A DNA stretch of 64,000 nucleotides, taken from NCBI GenBank assembly GCA_003254925.1, contig QANZ01038022.1, positions 7,359 through 71,358 on the forward strand, written 5' to 3'. Shown here piece after piece: positions 1 through 10,997 of this stretch. The DNA comes from Chamaecrista fasciculata (Eukaryota; Streptophyta; Magnoliopsida; Fabales; Fabaceae). The translations under genes were made by a program, and so were the position numbers. The notes beneath the pieces are model-generated. The model saw only the letters and a list, made by a program, of their open reading frames with translations. It did no database searches and had not been told where the DNA came from. Positions within the stretch are counted from its first letter, which is position 1. Each line of letters opens with the position of its first letter.

Positions 1-180
1 TATTGTGATATTAAGTTAGAGGAAGAAATATATATTAGTAAACTACAATTTTAATTTCAATTAATTATTTATAAAAAATCTTCTATACTATATATAGGGA
101 TAATATTTATTTTCTTATTAGTGTTTTAGTAAGTTATGAGAATAACTGTATATTTTTTTTATTAGTATATTAGTGACAAA
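1..180. other. AT-rich intergenic DNA
   Basis: No gene, RNA or clear element is visible here. The stretch is AT-rich and runs into a transposon end at about 181. Confidence 0.5.
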
Positions 181-335
181 ATTAACAATAAATTACCTTC
201 AAACCGCTCAAACCGAATCGCCCAAACCGCTTTTTGTTGGTTTGGTTTGGTTTGGTTTGATGAATGAAATTTAATCATTGGTTTGGTTTGAAAAATCCTT
301 TCAAACCGCCCAAGCCACCCGACGAACACCCCTAA
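181..335. mobile_element. Terminal fragment of a hAT-like non-autonomous element
   Basis: The stretch is rich in AAACCG and GGTTTGGTTT blocks and ends in GACGAACACCCCTAAT. This is the reverse complement of the end AGGGGTGTTCGT seen at 2043. Only this end is visible; the other is outside the window or decayed. The superfamily is inferred from the terminus style alone. Confidence 0.5.
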
Positions 336-1589
336 TGAGAAGGTAGGCTTCCTTATTTATTACATTGCGCTTATCACTAAATAATCACATTTCTAACTTA
401 AGCATCAGGATGTGAATTACAGGGTCAATTCCTGTCATTCATTGGCTTGCAGGTAACCGGTAAACCAAATAACAACTCACGGTTAGATCCTGATTCATCA
501 TTATACGAAGAAGATTGAAACAATCCAAGTTGATCATATCTTTTTTGTTTCAAGTTTGATTACTACGAGCTCGAAATTATATGTCACTCTTTACGAATCA
601 TTAGTCTGTCTAGTTAGGACTGTCAACGAATGAAAACAAATTGGGTTTGAAACCAATTTTGCATTATTGTTTACCTTTTGATCCTCAAACATACTTTAGA
701 CACGATTTAATCTTATTTGCTAACATTTTTTACAAGGTAGAAAATGACTCATTAAGAATAACCAATAATGCTGAACTTGCAAAAAAAAAAAAAATAACCT
801 ATACTAAATTAAGAAAGTACTTGCAAAAAAAATTTACAATTTTAAACTTATCAGATTCAAATTTAAGAAACAAGTATAGAAAGAAATTATTTATTAAACT
901 TAATCCTTATTAGATGAGTAGTTTGAATTAATCCTACAATCTCGAAACTTTCCAAAGTTGGTGTTCCTAAAATCCTAAAAGTTGCTTAATTTGCTAAAAT
1001 TGTGAAGATCCATATCACTCTTTTAGACTTGAATATAAATATAGATATAAATATAGATGATTGAAGATTGAGGATGTGGTTGGTTATGTGAGATTGAGAT
1101 TCCCATAATGCTAGAATTTGCTAATTGAGAACTGAGAAGCCAGGTGGAGTAATTGCATGATCTCTTTCTGGATATTTATAGTATAGTCGACTCCCTTTCG
1201 TACACAACTCGCGTACGAATTACTTGTCATTTTCCAATGCCATGCATTGTCCCTTAATATTAATGATAAAATTTAAGAAAACAAATTAAGTCCTGTTCTT
1301 GGAAACACTCTTGTGTTGTCATATTTTAATTTGATTTTCCTTTTTGTTTGTTTGTAGTGTGTTCTATTCAATTTCTTTCCTCTCCATTTTCCACATCGAA
1401 TCGATGTTTACTTGATTATTATGTAATTTTGTTTGGTTTCATAATAAGCAAGTTGATAAAGTGATAAAAAAAAAAATTATTTTTAGTCACAAATTGGAGA
1501 TAAATTTATATTTGATTTTTTTTTAAAGAATGAAAATTTTTCTTTCTCTCTTTGCCAAATCACTTATTTAATAGTTTGATGATCAAAAT
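336..1589. other. Intergenic DNA without recognised genes
   Basis: The only open frame of note (641-913) is lysine- and asparagine-rich in an AT-rich context and resembles no family I know, so I did not call it. No RNA gene is visible. Confidence 0.5.
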
Positions 1590-1790
1590 AAAACAAATAT
1601 GAAAGTTTAAGGACTAAAACAGAACAAACGTGAAAATTTGAAGACTAAAACGAAACAAATGTAAAAATTTAAAGATTAAAATGGAACCGTAAAGTAGTTT
1701 GAGAATCAAAATGAAACTGACACCATAATTTAAAGACCAAAACAGAACCAAAAATAGTTTGAGGACCAAAATAATCGTTTAACCTAAAAA
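1590..1790. mobile_element. Solo arm of an inverted-repeat (ggaccaaaa-type) element
   Basis: Three or four degenerate units of about 45 bp, of the form 'aaagactaaaacagaaccaaa', end in 'aatcgtttaacc'. This is the internal architecture of one arm of the Mutator-like inverted-repeat elements elsewhere in the window, but no partner arm is nearby. It is a decayed or deleted copy. Confidence 0.35.
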
Positions 1791-1850
1791 TAAAATAAAT
1801 TAATAATTAATATTAGTGGCAAAATTTTTCTATTAACATTGATAATACCA

Positions 1851-2033
1851 ACGAGTGTTTGATGTAGTGGTTGGCGAGCTACACCTTAGGGGAGAGGAAT
1901 AAGGTTTGATCCTTAGAGTCGACAATGTTAGGAGGACTCTAACTGTTTCACCACTGAGACCTGAGTGAGATTAGTCTTCGTCTAAAAGGTTACACAGATA
2001 GACGGGAATACCCATAATTTAATAAAAAAAAAA
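1851..2033 (+). mobile_element. tRNA-derived SINE, copy 1
   Basis: The copy starts near GTGTTTGATGTAGTGG and has an A-box-like segment (TAGTGGTTGGCGAGC) and a B-box-like segment (GGTTTGATCC at 1903-1912). It ends in an A-rich tail after CCCATAATTT. Its body matches copies at 34410 and 44836 along its whole length, including the 'gtcgacaatgtt' and 'gagattagtcttcg' blocks. A possible imperfect target duplication (attgataat / attgacaat) flanks it. Internal pol III promoter plus A-tail is the classic SINE layout. Confidence 0.75.
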
Positions 2034-2042
2034 TTGACAATT

Positions 2043-2593
2043 AGGGGTGTTCGTTGGGCGGTTTGGGCAGTTTTGAACAAAATTTTTAACCGAAATGCTC
2101 ACATTGGTTTGAAGTAATTTTTAACCAAACGTTTAAAAATAATTTGTTTAACCAAACCAAATCAAAACAATAAAGAAATGGTTTGGGCGGTCAGTTTGAG
2201 CGGTTAACAAACTTATAAATTGTTTTTATTAATTAATTATAAAATTAGAAAGAAAGAAAATAGTGTTTTGGAGTAGTAAGTCTAATTTATAGAATAGATA
2301 AAACAATGACAAATAAAACTAAAAAATTGAGAGGATAAAATTGTATGACGAAGAATAGTAATTAGTTTTTGTCTAAGATAAAAAAAAAAATTATGATCCA
2401 ATAAGATAACATAATAAGAAAATATGATAAAATCAATGATGATAAAAAAATTAATAATTTTTTTATTAAATGTAATCACATATAACACAATATATATAAA
2501 AATAGCTATATATAAATACCAGTGGTCAATTCGATTAATTGTATATCTAAATTGTTAACCGAACCAAACCACCTAATTTTACTGAATACCCCT
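2043..2593. mobile_element. hAT-like MITE with AGGGGTGTTC ends
   Basis: The left end AGGGGTGTTCGTTGGGCGG and right end GAATACCCCT are inverted copies. Both subterminal regions carry blocks of GGTTTGGNCGG and AACCGAACCAAACC. The core resembles, in reverse orientation, the element at 18768-19290 inside the DPH2 gene. There is no coding capacity. The assignment to hAT rests on terminus style. Confidence 0.55.
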
Positions 2594-3364
2594 ATTGAGA
2601 ATACCAAATCTCGAACATAATATTTTCAATTAAGCTAAATCAAGTAATCAACCATTAACTAGTTGATTAAACTTTAAAGTAAGACTACAATGATACAAAA
2701 CTTTCTCATTAAATATTTAATCATACTGTATTTTCAAATATCAAATAAAAAAACTCATAAATTATAATTAAACTGGATTAATCCTCAATAAATATACCAG
2801 TTGGTGGTAATAAATATTCTTGTGGATAATTACTAGTAAGATTAACCGTTTTATATCTGTTTCAAGGGAAAACAAAATGATTTGCCAATAAAGTACGAAG
2901 TACCTAGACGTGATTGTGGATTAAGCCCTGCCGACCTGGTTTTCACTAATTTCCATTAATCAACTTCAAATTATAAAAAAAATATTTAAATATAAATATT
3001 TGTAAAATTCTCACACATATATTAGTATAGATATTTCCAAAATTTAATAAAATTGCTTATGATTCGGCCTTTGAGAAATCAAAGAGTCAAAAGCCAATCA
3101 AGAAATATGAATCTAATTAGTTGTTTTTTCCTTAAAAATTGTTCATCGATCACTCTCCTTAATCCTTTGTTTTTTTAATTATTTTATAATCTTTGAACCT
3201 CAAATGGATTAATTTGTAAGATTCTAAAATTTGTATTATATTAATTGATTTAAAAGTTAATATGAAATCCCAACAAATAATTAAAATTACTTAGATTAAT
3301 AATTATGATGTGACATAAAATAATCTCCAACTAATCGTTGGTTGGGTTTAAATCTTTTATCATG
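2594..3364. other. AT-rich intergenic DNA
   Basis: No gene, RNA or transposon end can be supported here. Confidence 0.45.
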
Positions 3365-3503
3365 CACGTGGTGCATTCACACCCTTTGATTGGGAACCTT
3401 GTTTGTCGTTTTCAGGTGACACGTGTTAGAGTGTCAAATCATGTAGTCGGTAAAACACGTGTTGATATTTGATTGGCCTGTCATTGATCACCTCAGCCAC
3501 GTG
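3365..3503. promoter_or_regulatory. Cluster of four perfect G-boxes (CACGTG)
   Basis: CACGTG occurs at 3365-3370, 3420-3425, 3456-3461 and 3498-3503, with a fifth at 3780-3785. G-boxes are bound by plant bZIP and bHLH factors (ABF, PIF, HY5 families). No gene start is visible within a kilobase on either side, so the target, if any, is unknown. The third box is followed by GATATTTGATTG, a context repeated in the promoter at 52823. Confidence 0.55.
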
Positions 3504-3789
3504 TGACTTAGATGATTCAAATGATGGATTACAAAAGTTTTTAGCTACCAACACATTGAGGATGATATTATCTGGTTGAAGATATAAATAATCTTGAGGA
3601 GTACGAATATTTGAAAAACTTTATTTTTGAAATTATTTATTCTAAAAATGATATGAAATATTTTTTAAAATAAATGTTAGTGAATTTAAAAGCATTATTT
3701 AATAGTAGAAAGTTAAATTATCACTTAGACCATTTTTTTTACTTAATCATAAAAGTATGTACTAGTAATTCACAAATAACACGTGATTC

Positions 3790-4265
3790 ATTGTCTAATA
3801 ACAATTCAACCAAAAAGTTCTTCATCGAAATCAAGTATTGATATGGTAGAGCTTAGTAACTTAGATTGTTTAGACCCAAGAGAAGCTTGAGTCCAAGATT
3901 TTGGGGACCAGTGATATCGTAAAGCTCGATCGACACTATTAGTACGACCTTTCTTGGAGTTCCATTTATGCTGACCGGACTCATCCTCATTTGATTGACC
4001 TGCCAAGGTATCGCTGTCAAGGCTGTTAGAGCATAATAACCCTACCCCTAGAAGACTAGGGGGACCACCTATACCCCCACCTCTTCTCTCAACCTCTATA
4101 AATAGGACCTCAGGTAATATCTAACACGCATTCTACATATCACTTATTCTTACTCTGTTATAATTCTAACTTAGCTATCGGAAGTTCACTTGGAGACTCA
4201 ACTCTATTTGAGTGTTTACAAGACCAGTGGACCTGATGGATTGAGGAGCGAGATATCATGTATGA
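3790..4265 (+). mobile_element. LTR-like remnant
   Basis: A TATA-type motif (CCTCTATAAATAGGACC near 4092) is followed by a T/C-rich leader and a segment 'ttagctatcggaagttcac', a layout typical of the U3/R/U5 of a plant LTR retrotransposon. Neither a second LTR nor an internal region was found, and clean TG/CA ends are not evident. It could be a decayed solo LTR or an unrelated promoter remnant. Confidence 0.35.
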
Positions 4266-4276
4266 ACCTTTGTAGA

Positions 4277-4433
4277 ATGGATCCTCTATAGTAGCACTAC
4301 ACTGTAGTGCAGAGAGAGAAAAACACAGGTTAGAGAAAAAAAATGTCAGAGGTGGGTCCTACTGACACTTTCTCTCTCTAACATGTGTCTTTCTCTCTCT
4401 ACACTATAGTGTAGTGGCACTATAAAGAATCCT
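4277..4433. mobile_element. Short MITE with GGATCCTCTATA-type ends, copy 1
   Basis: The left end (GGATCCTCTATAGTAGC) and right end (TATAAAGAATCC) are inverted. The arms contain GAGAGAGA and TCTCTCTC tracts around a GTGGGTCCTACTGAC core. Close relatives lie at 10844-10997 and 47435-47569. There is no coding capacity. Confidence 0.6.
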
Positions 4434-5211
4434 TACTCGAACCTTTGGCCAAAATTTAATTTATCCTTAATCATACACAAATTTCAAAATAAATAAGGGT
4501 AATTCTATCAAACAATGCATAGCCAGAGCTACTCATTTTTTTTTTCTTTCTCTCTCATCTCTCTTTCCCACTTTAAAGTATAACCCAATAAATAATCCGA
4601 TTGCAAGAAACTATATATCTTTGTAATATTTTTCTGATTTAACTATTTTCATTGTTTTACTCTGTAATTTGATTTGACAATTCAAAAATATTTCAGTATC
4701 TAAATCCTAAAAAGAAATCTTATTGGCCGTTCATTTGGTTGTCACTTCCCAGTCACCTAAAGGCTAAAGTCAATGAGATAACAGGGAGAGTGGGTCATTG
4801 AATTTTTTTTAAAGAATAATAACTAAAATATTTAACTTTTTATTTTTCAAATTACGATTTTAAGATAGTACTATCATTTTTTTATGGTTTAAATAAAATG
4901 TCTCTATTAAAATAAGTTTGTAATGAAATACATCAAAGATTTTATACAAGTTTAGTTGAACAAGTGAACAATAGATATAAGAGGTTCAAAATTTTATCTT
5001 AATTTCTTCTTGTCTATTTATTTTTTTAATAATTTCACTAAAATTCACCAAATTTACATCTTCGAAAATTTCCACTCAGAAAATTGAAAAAAAGAATCTT
5101 GTAAATTGTAACTTGATAAAATTAACAAATGTTTAATTAAAAAAGAAATAAAAGAGAAAAAATAATATATGTATAAACCAACAAAAAATAGATATATATA
5201 TATATAATTTA
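4434..5211. other. AT-rich intergenic DNA
   Basis: Nothing beyond AT-rich sequence can be supported here. Confidence 0.45.
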
Positions 5212-5572
5212 AGTTCGAATGCTCAAATTAGTTCTAAATATATACTCCTAAGTTCATTTTGGTCCTAAGAAGTTTCACATTAGTCCTAAATGTTTCTATT
5301 GAGTTTCATTTTAGTCCCAACCTACTTGATCTTATTATATTTCTTTCGTTTCAAGTTCGAAAGTGACGAGTTCAAAACTATAAATTACTTTTTAACGATT
5401 ACTTTCTCTATCCAGTTAAAATTATCAATAAATGAGGTTAAATTGAATCTTGAAAGTGATTTAAAACCAAAATGAAACTTAATAGAAATATTTAAAACCC
5501 ATATAAAAGTTTTGAAATATATAATACCAAAATAATTTTATGAATATATATCTAAGAAAAATTTAAATATCC
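5212..5572. mobile_element. Degenerate inverted-repeat element
   Basis: The left arm ('attttggtcctaag', 'attagtcctaaatgtttc') and right arm ('atagaaatatttaaaaccc', 'accaaaataattttatg') are diverged inverted copies around an AT-rich core. The style matches the ggaccaaaa-type elements of this window. It has no product. Confidence 0.4.
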
Positions 5573-5589
5573 AACTTATAATTAAGATC

Positions 5590-6078
5590 AAATCCTCCAA
5601 CAAGGCTAACACAAGGCACTTACATGCTATGAATCAGGTTCGAGTAAGCTGGTTCTTTCCTACTACTGGTATCATTAAATTCAATGTGGATGGGTCAGTT
5701 AACCATCTTGGTTGTGGTGGTTGCGGTGGCATTCTTCGTGATGACTCCAAGAGGTGAATTTGTGGTTTTGTTCAACGTTTGGGTAGCTGCACAATCACCA
5801 TTGTTGAGCTTAGTGGCATTCTCAATGCTCTTTGTCTTGCTGATAAACTGGGGTTCTCCAACATTGTGATTGAAGCTGACTCGTTGTGTGTTGTGCATTT
5901 TTGTCGTAACGAAGTGCCTTCAACACATGCTTTTGCTAATATTGTGAATAACATAAGGAGTTATATAGCCTCTCGCTTTTGGCAGGTGAGTATTGTTCAT
6001 ATTTACAGGGAAGCCAATCGTGTGGTTGACTCCCTTGCTCGTTTGGTTCATGATATGAAGTTTGGTTTACATGAATGA
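5590..6078 (+). pseudogene. RNase H domain remnant of a non-LTR retrotransposon
   Basis: In one frame this encodes a type I RNase H of the plant LINE kind. VSWFFPTTGIIKFNVDGS opens the fold with the first catalytic Asp. GGCGGILRDDS follows, then VELSGILNAL with the catalytic Glu, VIEADS with the next Asp, and HIYREANRVVDSLARL near the end. A TGA stop at 5755-5757 interrupts the frame between the first and second catalytic regions, so no intact protein can be made. No reverse transcriptase lies upstream; the piece is either a 5'-truncated LINE tail or a decayed RNase H-like single-domain gene. An inverted-repeat element follows directly at 6160. Confidence 0.7.
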
Positions 6079-6159
6079 GAGATGATTTCCAAGGGGTTGC
6101 TTGACCTCGTAGTGTTGCAATGTAGTCTCCGCTTGTTTTTCGTTTTTTTTTTTAAAAAA

Positions 6160-6684
6160 AATCCTCAAATTAGTCTCAAACATGAGATAAATTTCAAATT
6201 GATCATAAATATTTCATTTGTTTCAGATTGGTCTTATATATTTCTATAATTTCTCAAATTGGTGTCAAACTTACTTCTGGGACGCGATTCAATTTCATAT
6301 GCTAATAGTCACAATTGGATAAAGAAAGAACTTTTCAAACAGTAACATTTAGTTTCAAACTCGTCACATTTGAACTTAAAATGAAAACAAAATATTAGCA
6401 ACTTTTCTTGTTTAACTGTGAAACAAACTACTCACTTTTAGAATCTAGTTTGACCTTGTTTATTGAAGACTTCAGCAGAATAGAGAAATTACTCGTAAAA
6501 AGTAATCACATTACTATGTATTCATTGCGCTTAAACTTGAAACAAGAAAAATACGATTAATTTGAGATGAATTTAAGAAATTATAAAAATATATAGAAGA
6601 AAATAAAACAAATGAAACATATATGATAATTTTGAAATTTACCCAATATATTTAGGACCAATTCAAAGTTTTGACCTATAATCA
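6160..6684. mobile_element. Inverted-repeat element (ggaccaattt type)
   Basis: The left arm begins 'tcctcaaattagtctcaaac' and the right arm ends 'aggaccaattcaaag'. Between them the arms mirror each other at low identity, including a 'ttgaacttaaaatga' segment. Relatives lie at 47978 and 50432. It has no coding capacity. Confidence 0.5.
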
Positions 6685-7146
6685 TAATAGACACATTCTC
6701 TATATCCTTGTCTCTCTCTCTTTCCAAAGCTCTCACCAAACAAATTTACACATTAAATTGATTAAAATATAATTTTTAGTTTTTTACCCACCAAGTTGAG
6801 ATGTGTGTGACCCCACACATTGCACTAAACACAAACCGCAACCGCATATCATTCTCTTCCTTCCTCTCCTCCCTCCTTCTTCTCATTCAACTTGTTCTAA
6901 CATTTAGTAAGCAAATCCCAAACCAAACTCTTTAATGTCTTTTCATTTCTTCACCCTTAAATTCTTTCTCTTTCTATCTCTCTTTCCCAGAGAAATCCAG
7001 ACTCTCACGCTTGTTCTTTCTTCATCAACCAATTAAATTCTGCCATTCTTTCTTGGAAATTTCTCTTCTTTTTTCGTTTCCCACTTTTCTTTCTTTTACC
7101 CGTGAAACTTCTTCACTTTTATCTCACCCACCACCACTTTCTCTCT

Positions 7147-7156
7147 CTATAAAAAC
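7147..7156 (+). promoter_or_regulatory. Probable TATA box of the gene at 7210
   Basis: CTATAAAAAC lies 54-63 bases upstream of the ATG within a T/C-rich leader typical of plant core promoters. This would give a 5' UTR of roughly 30 bases. Confidence 0.45.
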
Positions 7157-7209
7157 GCCTCTTCATCTTCTGGTCAAAACAGAGTCCTCTGTTTCTCATT
7201 CTCTCTCCT

Positions 7210-7739
7210 ATGGCTTCCATTTCTCAAGGTCTCGTTTTGACCACTGCCATGGTCGTATCAAGCACTGTGCTTTATCTCGGATTTCTCAGGCAGAAAGCTT
7301 TCCCGCAAATTCAAATTCATGGGGATCCTTCAGATTCTCGAGAGCCAAACAAGAAAGTCCTTCGTTCTTGCTTGTGTTCAGGTAAGTGGGCTGACTCTGT
7401 TTTTTTTTCTTTCCCTTTTCTTGTTTCTTTCAACTTTCTCGGGAAAATTTTTCGTGGGGTTCATTCATTAAATCGGTGTGTGGTTACTTTTTGTTCTCAG
7501 AGAAGAAGAAAAGGGAAATCAATAATAAGAAGAAGAGGGTGAAATTCGCAGATTATGTGAAGGAGGAAAGTGAAACGAGGAAAGAAGAAAGAGAAAAACA
7601 GAGGAAGCAAAACAGAGTATTGAGGAATTGCAATTGCAGAAACGAAATCCCAGAAATTAGACGAATGCCCGAGAATCGAATTGCACTTTATAATGGGATT
7701 TTAAGGGATCGAATGCATAGATTGGAGTATTCTTGTTGA
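7210..7739 (+). CDS. Small single-membrane-span plant protein, function unknown
   Basis: Two exons, 7210-7381 and 7501-7739 (GTAAGT donor, TTCTCAG acceptor), join in frame through a split GAG codon to give 136 aa. The N-terminus has a hydrophobic stretch at about residues 6-25 (GLVLTTAMVVSSTVLYLGFL) that should be a membrane anchor or uncleaved signal. The rest is very basic and charged, with a KKKRVKFAD motif at about 68-77 and a glutamate- and lysine-rich helix after it. Three CNC-type cysteines follow near residue 98. Short plant proteins with this layout (N-terminal anchor, KKKVRFA-type motif) are known but uncharacterised, and I cannot assign a function. The start is the first ATG after the leader. 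The overlapping frame from 7011 is untranslated leader. Confidence 0.75.
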
Positions 7740-9080
7740 TCAAGATCTGATCATGGCTTTTCAATCCCCAAATGGAAAGAGGCAGAGAGTAAAAGTGTAA
7801 TAAATAATATGTAATGCCTATGATTTTTCTCTCTATTTTTTTTTCTTTATCTAAAATGTAGAGAATATATCATAGCCGACACAACAGGGAATTCACTGTC
7901 CCAAATGATCCTTCAAACAGAGAAACTTTGAAACAGAGCAGATGATGAGAGAGAGAGAGAGTGTGTGTTTGTGTTTAATAATTTTTTAGGATTATAATTA
8001 AATCTTGTATTTGTGGAGAGGGTGTGTTAGGAAAAATCTTGAGGGTTCTTGTGGTTGTAAATAGGTGGAAGGGTCCTTTCCTTTTGTCCAACTCATGGGT
8101 TTTTTTTCATTCAATGAGTTGTCTAATATTAGCCAAAGTTTTGGTTCTTTCCAGAACATGTTTGTAGGAAATTGACTCCCCATTTTATTATTGTTATTGC
8201 CAATACAGAAATTTCTTCTTTTTTTTTTCATTGTCATTTATTTGTGAAAACCTTCTTTTGAATTGGTAATTAAAAATAACAGGGAAAAAAAATCAACAAA
8301 ACCGTTAATAATTTATTATATAAAGCAAACTAATAATTTGGGATTGGAATATATATTTTAGTGTTTATAAAACGGTATATTTATTAATCTTTTTATAAAT
8401 TAAATTGTCTATTTGGTAATTAAATTGTTAATTTACTCCTTATATATGTGAGTTGTTGCCACCGACTTCTTTCAACACTGAAGTGACTTAATTTGGACAT
8501 GGATGCCAAGATATTTTCGATCTGCTTTCAATTTTATGGCGGTAACTTTACATTCATGAAGTTGAGTTCTTTTTTGATAAACAAGAAGTATACTTGTAAT
8601 TGTTTTGTTGGCAACACCAAGATCAATAATAATTTTCATCCTTTGAATATCTTTTATATAGAATCAGGTATGTACTTACTACTTAGTTTGTTTTTTAGTT
8701 CAACAAATTTTACTTGTTATTCTTATTTTTTCTTATCAATTCTGAATTCTCTTCATTTTTTTTTATCAGTTTTGAATTCTCTTCATATTCAACTCTTCTA
8801 ACTTATAATAGGTCTATTCTTGCAAGTCCTATAAAACCATTGCATGTTTAATTCTTGAATAGTATTCTTGTCTCTATTCTTTTACTTATTCATTCCCTAA
8901 CTCTTCTATTTTTATAACAATATGATGAATCCCACAAAAATAAAGGTAAGGGATGAAGAAAAAATAAAACCATTGAACATAAAAGATCAATAGAGTTATT
9001 TCATTCTCATATAAAGATTAATAAAGAAACAAGCATCAAAGATCATACAATTTACATCAATTTTAAACTATCAATAATTT
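7740..9080. other. 3' flank and AT-rich intergenic DNA
   Basis: The first few hundred bases are probably the 3' UTR of the upstream gene (AATAAATAATATG-type signals near 7800). The rest is AT-rich with no supported gene. Short duplicated stretches ('tctgaattctcttcat' twice near 8740-8785) are present. Confidence 0.45.
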
Positions 9081-10073
9081 GGCCAAAATGCACATAACAC
9101 CCCTGAGTTTTAGGGTGGGTGCACATAACACCCCTGAGTTTTCAATTTGTGCAAATAACACCCTTGAATTTTCAATTTGTGCAAATAACACCCTTATGTG
9201 CCACATAAGTGAGGGTATAATAGTAATTTTATAAAAAAATGTAGGCTAAAATCTTATTTTGGTCCTTCAAGCTTGCTCAAAGTTCTGTTTTGGTCCCTCA
9301 AATTTCCAAAAAGTTTCACGGTTAGTCCCTCATCCAATTTTTTCCGTTAAATAAAAGAAAAAATGGTTACATTCCTTAAAAGTTTTTTTTTTTGAATTAA
9401 GGTCCTTTCTTTTTATGACAGGACCAAAATGAAAGAAAAAATGAATAAATTAGGATTTAAAACAAATTTGCCCCAAAATAAAAAAGAACCCATTCTTCAA
9501 TCACATCACCACGGTTCTTCTTCTTCCCCCGCCGGAATCGACGACGTCAATGGAATTGTTTCGCTTCCAGGCTTCATTCACTTGCTCCATTTGATCCAGC
9601 GTCAATGGAATCGACGACGATTGAACCACATAGTTCAGATCTTTCGTACAGTTCTTCGGAACTTCGAATCGTGGTGCTGTGATGGAAGAACATGGGTTCT
9701 TTTTATTTTGGGACAAAATTGTTTTAAATCTTAATTTATTTATTTTTTATTTCATTTTGGTCCTGTCATAAAAAGAAAGGACCTTAATTCAAAAAAAATA
9801 AAAGTTTTAGGGAATGTAACCATTTTTTCTTTTATTTAACGAAAAAATTGGATGAGGGACTAACCGTGAAACTTTTTGGAAATTTGAGGGACCAAAACAG
9901 AACTTTGAGCAAGCTTGAGAGACCAAAATAAGATTTTAGCCTACATTTTTTATAAAATTACTATTATACCCTTACTTATGTGGCACTTAAGGGTGTTATT
10001 TGCACAAATTGAAAACTCAAGGGTGTTATATGCACCCACCGTAAAACTTAGGGGGTGTTTGTACATTTTGGCC
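9081..10073. mobile_element. Mutator-like element with long terminal inverted repeats
   Basis: The ends read GGCCAAAATGCACATAACAC and the inverse ACATTTTGGCC. The arms are near-perfect inverted copies for about 350-400 bp each: 'aacacccctgagtt' blocks, then 'ttttggtcc' and 'ggttagtccctcatcc' blocks. They enclose a short unique core at about 9480-9710. The core contains CCGCCGGAATCGACGACGTC-type GC-rich DNA unlike the arms, which suggests captured host sequence, but I do not recognise the source. No transposase is present. A diverged relative with a different core is at 12621. Confidence 0.65.
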
Positions 10074-10157
10074 ATATTTTTGGCAACCAATATCTTGAAC
10101 AATAGGTACAAGGCTATATTATTAGAGTTTAGAAGATCATAAGACATGCATCAATAT

Positions 10158-10674
10158 GGTCAAAGGGTCATTTTGGTCCTAAATATAAGTCCTAATATTC
10201 ATTTTGGTCTTTTATGTTTCAAAATGTCAAAATTGATCCTAAATGTTGATAAAATGTTTCATTTTGGTTACAAATTATTAAATCTGGTCATATTTCTCTC
10301 GTATCTCATTTCAAGTTTGAAGAACTTATTAAGAGTAACTCATACCTTTGAATTTGTCTCATTCGAACTTCAAATGGGAAAAATATGAACAATTTCACTT
10401 ATTTGACCGTGAATTGAGTGGTATATTTTTGGGATTAATTTGACATCGTTTGCTGACAATCCCAACTAGATAAATAAAATACTCTTTGATGCAATACATA
10501 ACTCTGAACTCGGCACATTCGAACTTGAAACGAGAAAAATATGACCATATTTAAAAGTTGAGGACAAAAATGAAACATTTTGTCAATATTTAATACCAAA
10601 TTGAATATTTTGAAACATAAAGGACCAAAATGAACATTAAGACATATATTTAAGACCAAAATAACCTTTTGACC
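10158..10674. mobile_element. Inverted-repeat MITE (GGTCAAAGGGTCATTTTGG family), copy 1
   Basis: The left end GGTCAAAGGGTCATTTTGGT and right end AACCTTTTGACC are inverted. The arms mirror each other through 'aaatgttgataaaatgtttc' and 'atatttctctcgt' segments. The same family occurs at 20318-20856, 39998-40095 (one arm) and 58040-58552. It has no coding capacity. Confidence 0.65.
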
Positions 10675-10843
10675 TAAACATTAAATAAACTTTGTTCTTT
10701 TGAAATATTAACAATTGGGAGAAAGAAGAAATCTTCCATTGTTGGACAGAAGAGGAAAACTCTTACTCATTTAATAGGAGAGGAGAGGACAAAATATAAT
10801 AAAAGATGTAAAAAAGAAATAAATAGAAGAAGAAAGTCGATCA

Positions 10844-10997
10844 ATTTGGATAATCTATAATACTTTAGGGGTGTAGTGCTGAGAGAGATATGAATAAGTT
10901 AGAGAGAGAAAATGTTCGTGAGACCCACTTTCTCTCTCTATTTGTTCATTTCTCTCTTTGCACTTCACCTATAGTGCGTTATAGAGGATACAAATTG
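10844..10997. mobile_element. Short MITE with GGATCCTCTATA-type ends, copy 2
   Basis: CAATTTGGATAATCTATAAT at the left is inverted at the right as TATAGAGGATACAAATTG. The core 'gagacccactttctctc' matches copies at 4277 and 47435. Confidence 0.65.

Noticed and set aside
641-913. Open frame of 90 codons on +
   Set aside because: Lysine- and asparagine-rich in AT-rich DNA, no family resemblance, no splice or promoter support.
1861-1912. A tRNA gene
   Set aside because: A-box and B-box are present, but the segment lacks a cloverleaf, recurs with a long body and an A-tail, and is better explained as a SINE head.
7011-7385. Longer upstream frame overlapping the gene at 7210
   Set aside because: It is T/C-rich leader in another frame; the frame from 7210 joins the second exon in phase and gives a coherent protein.
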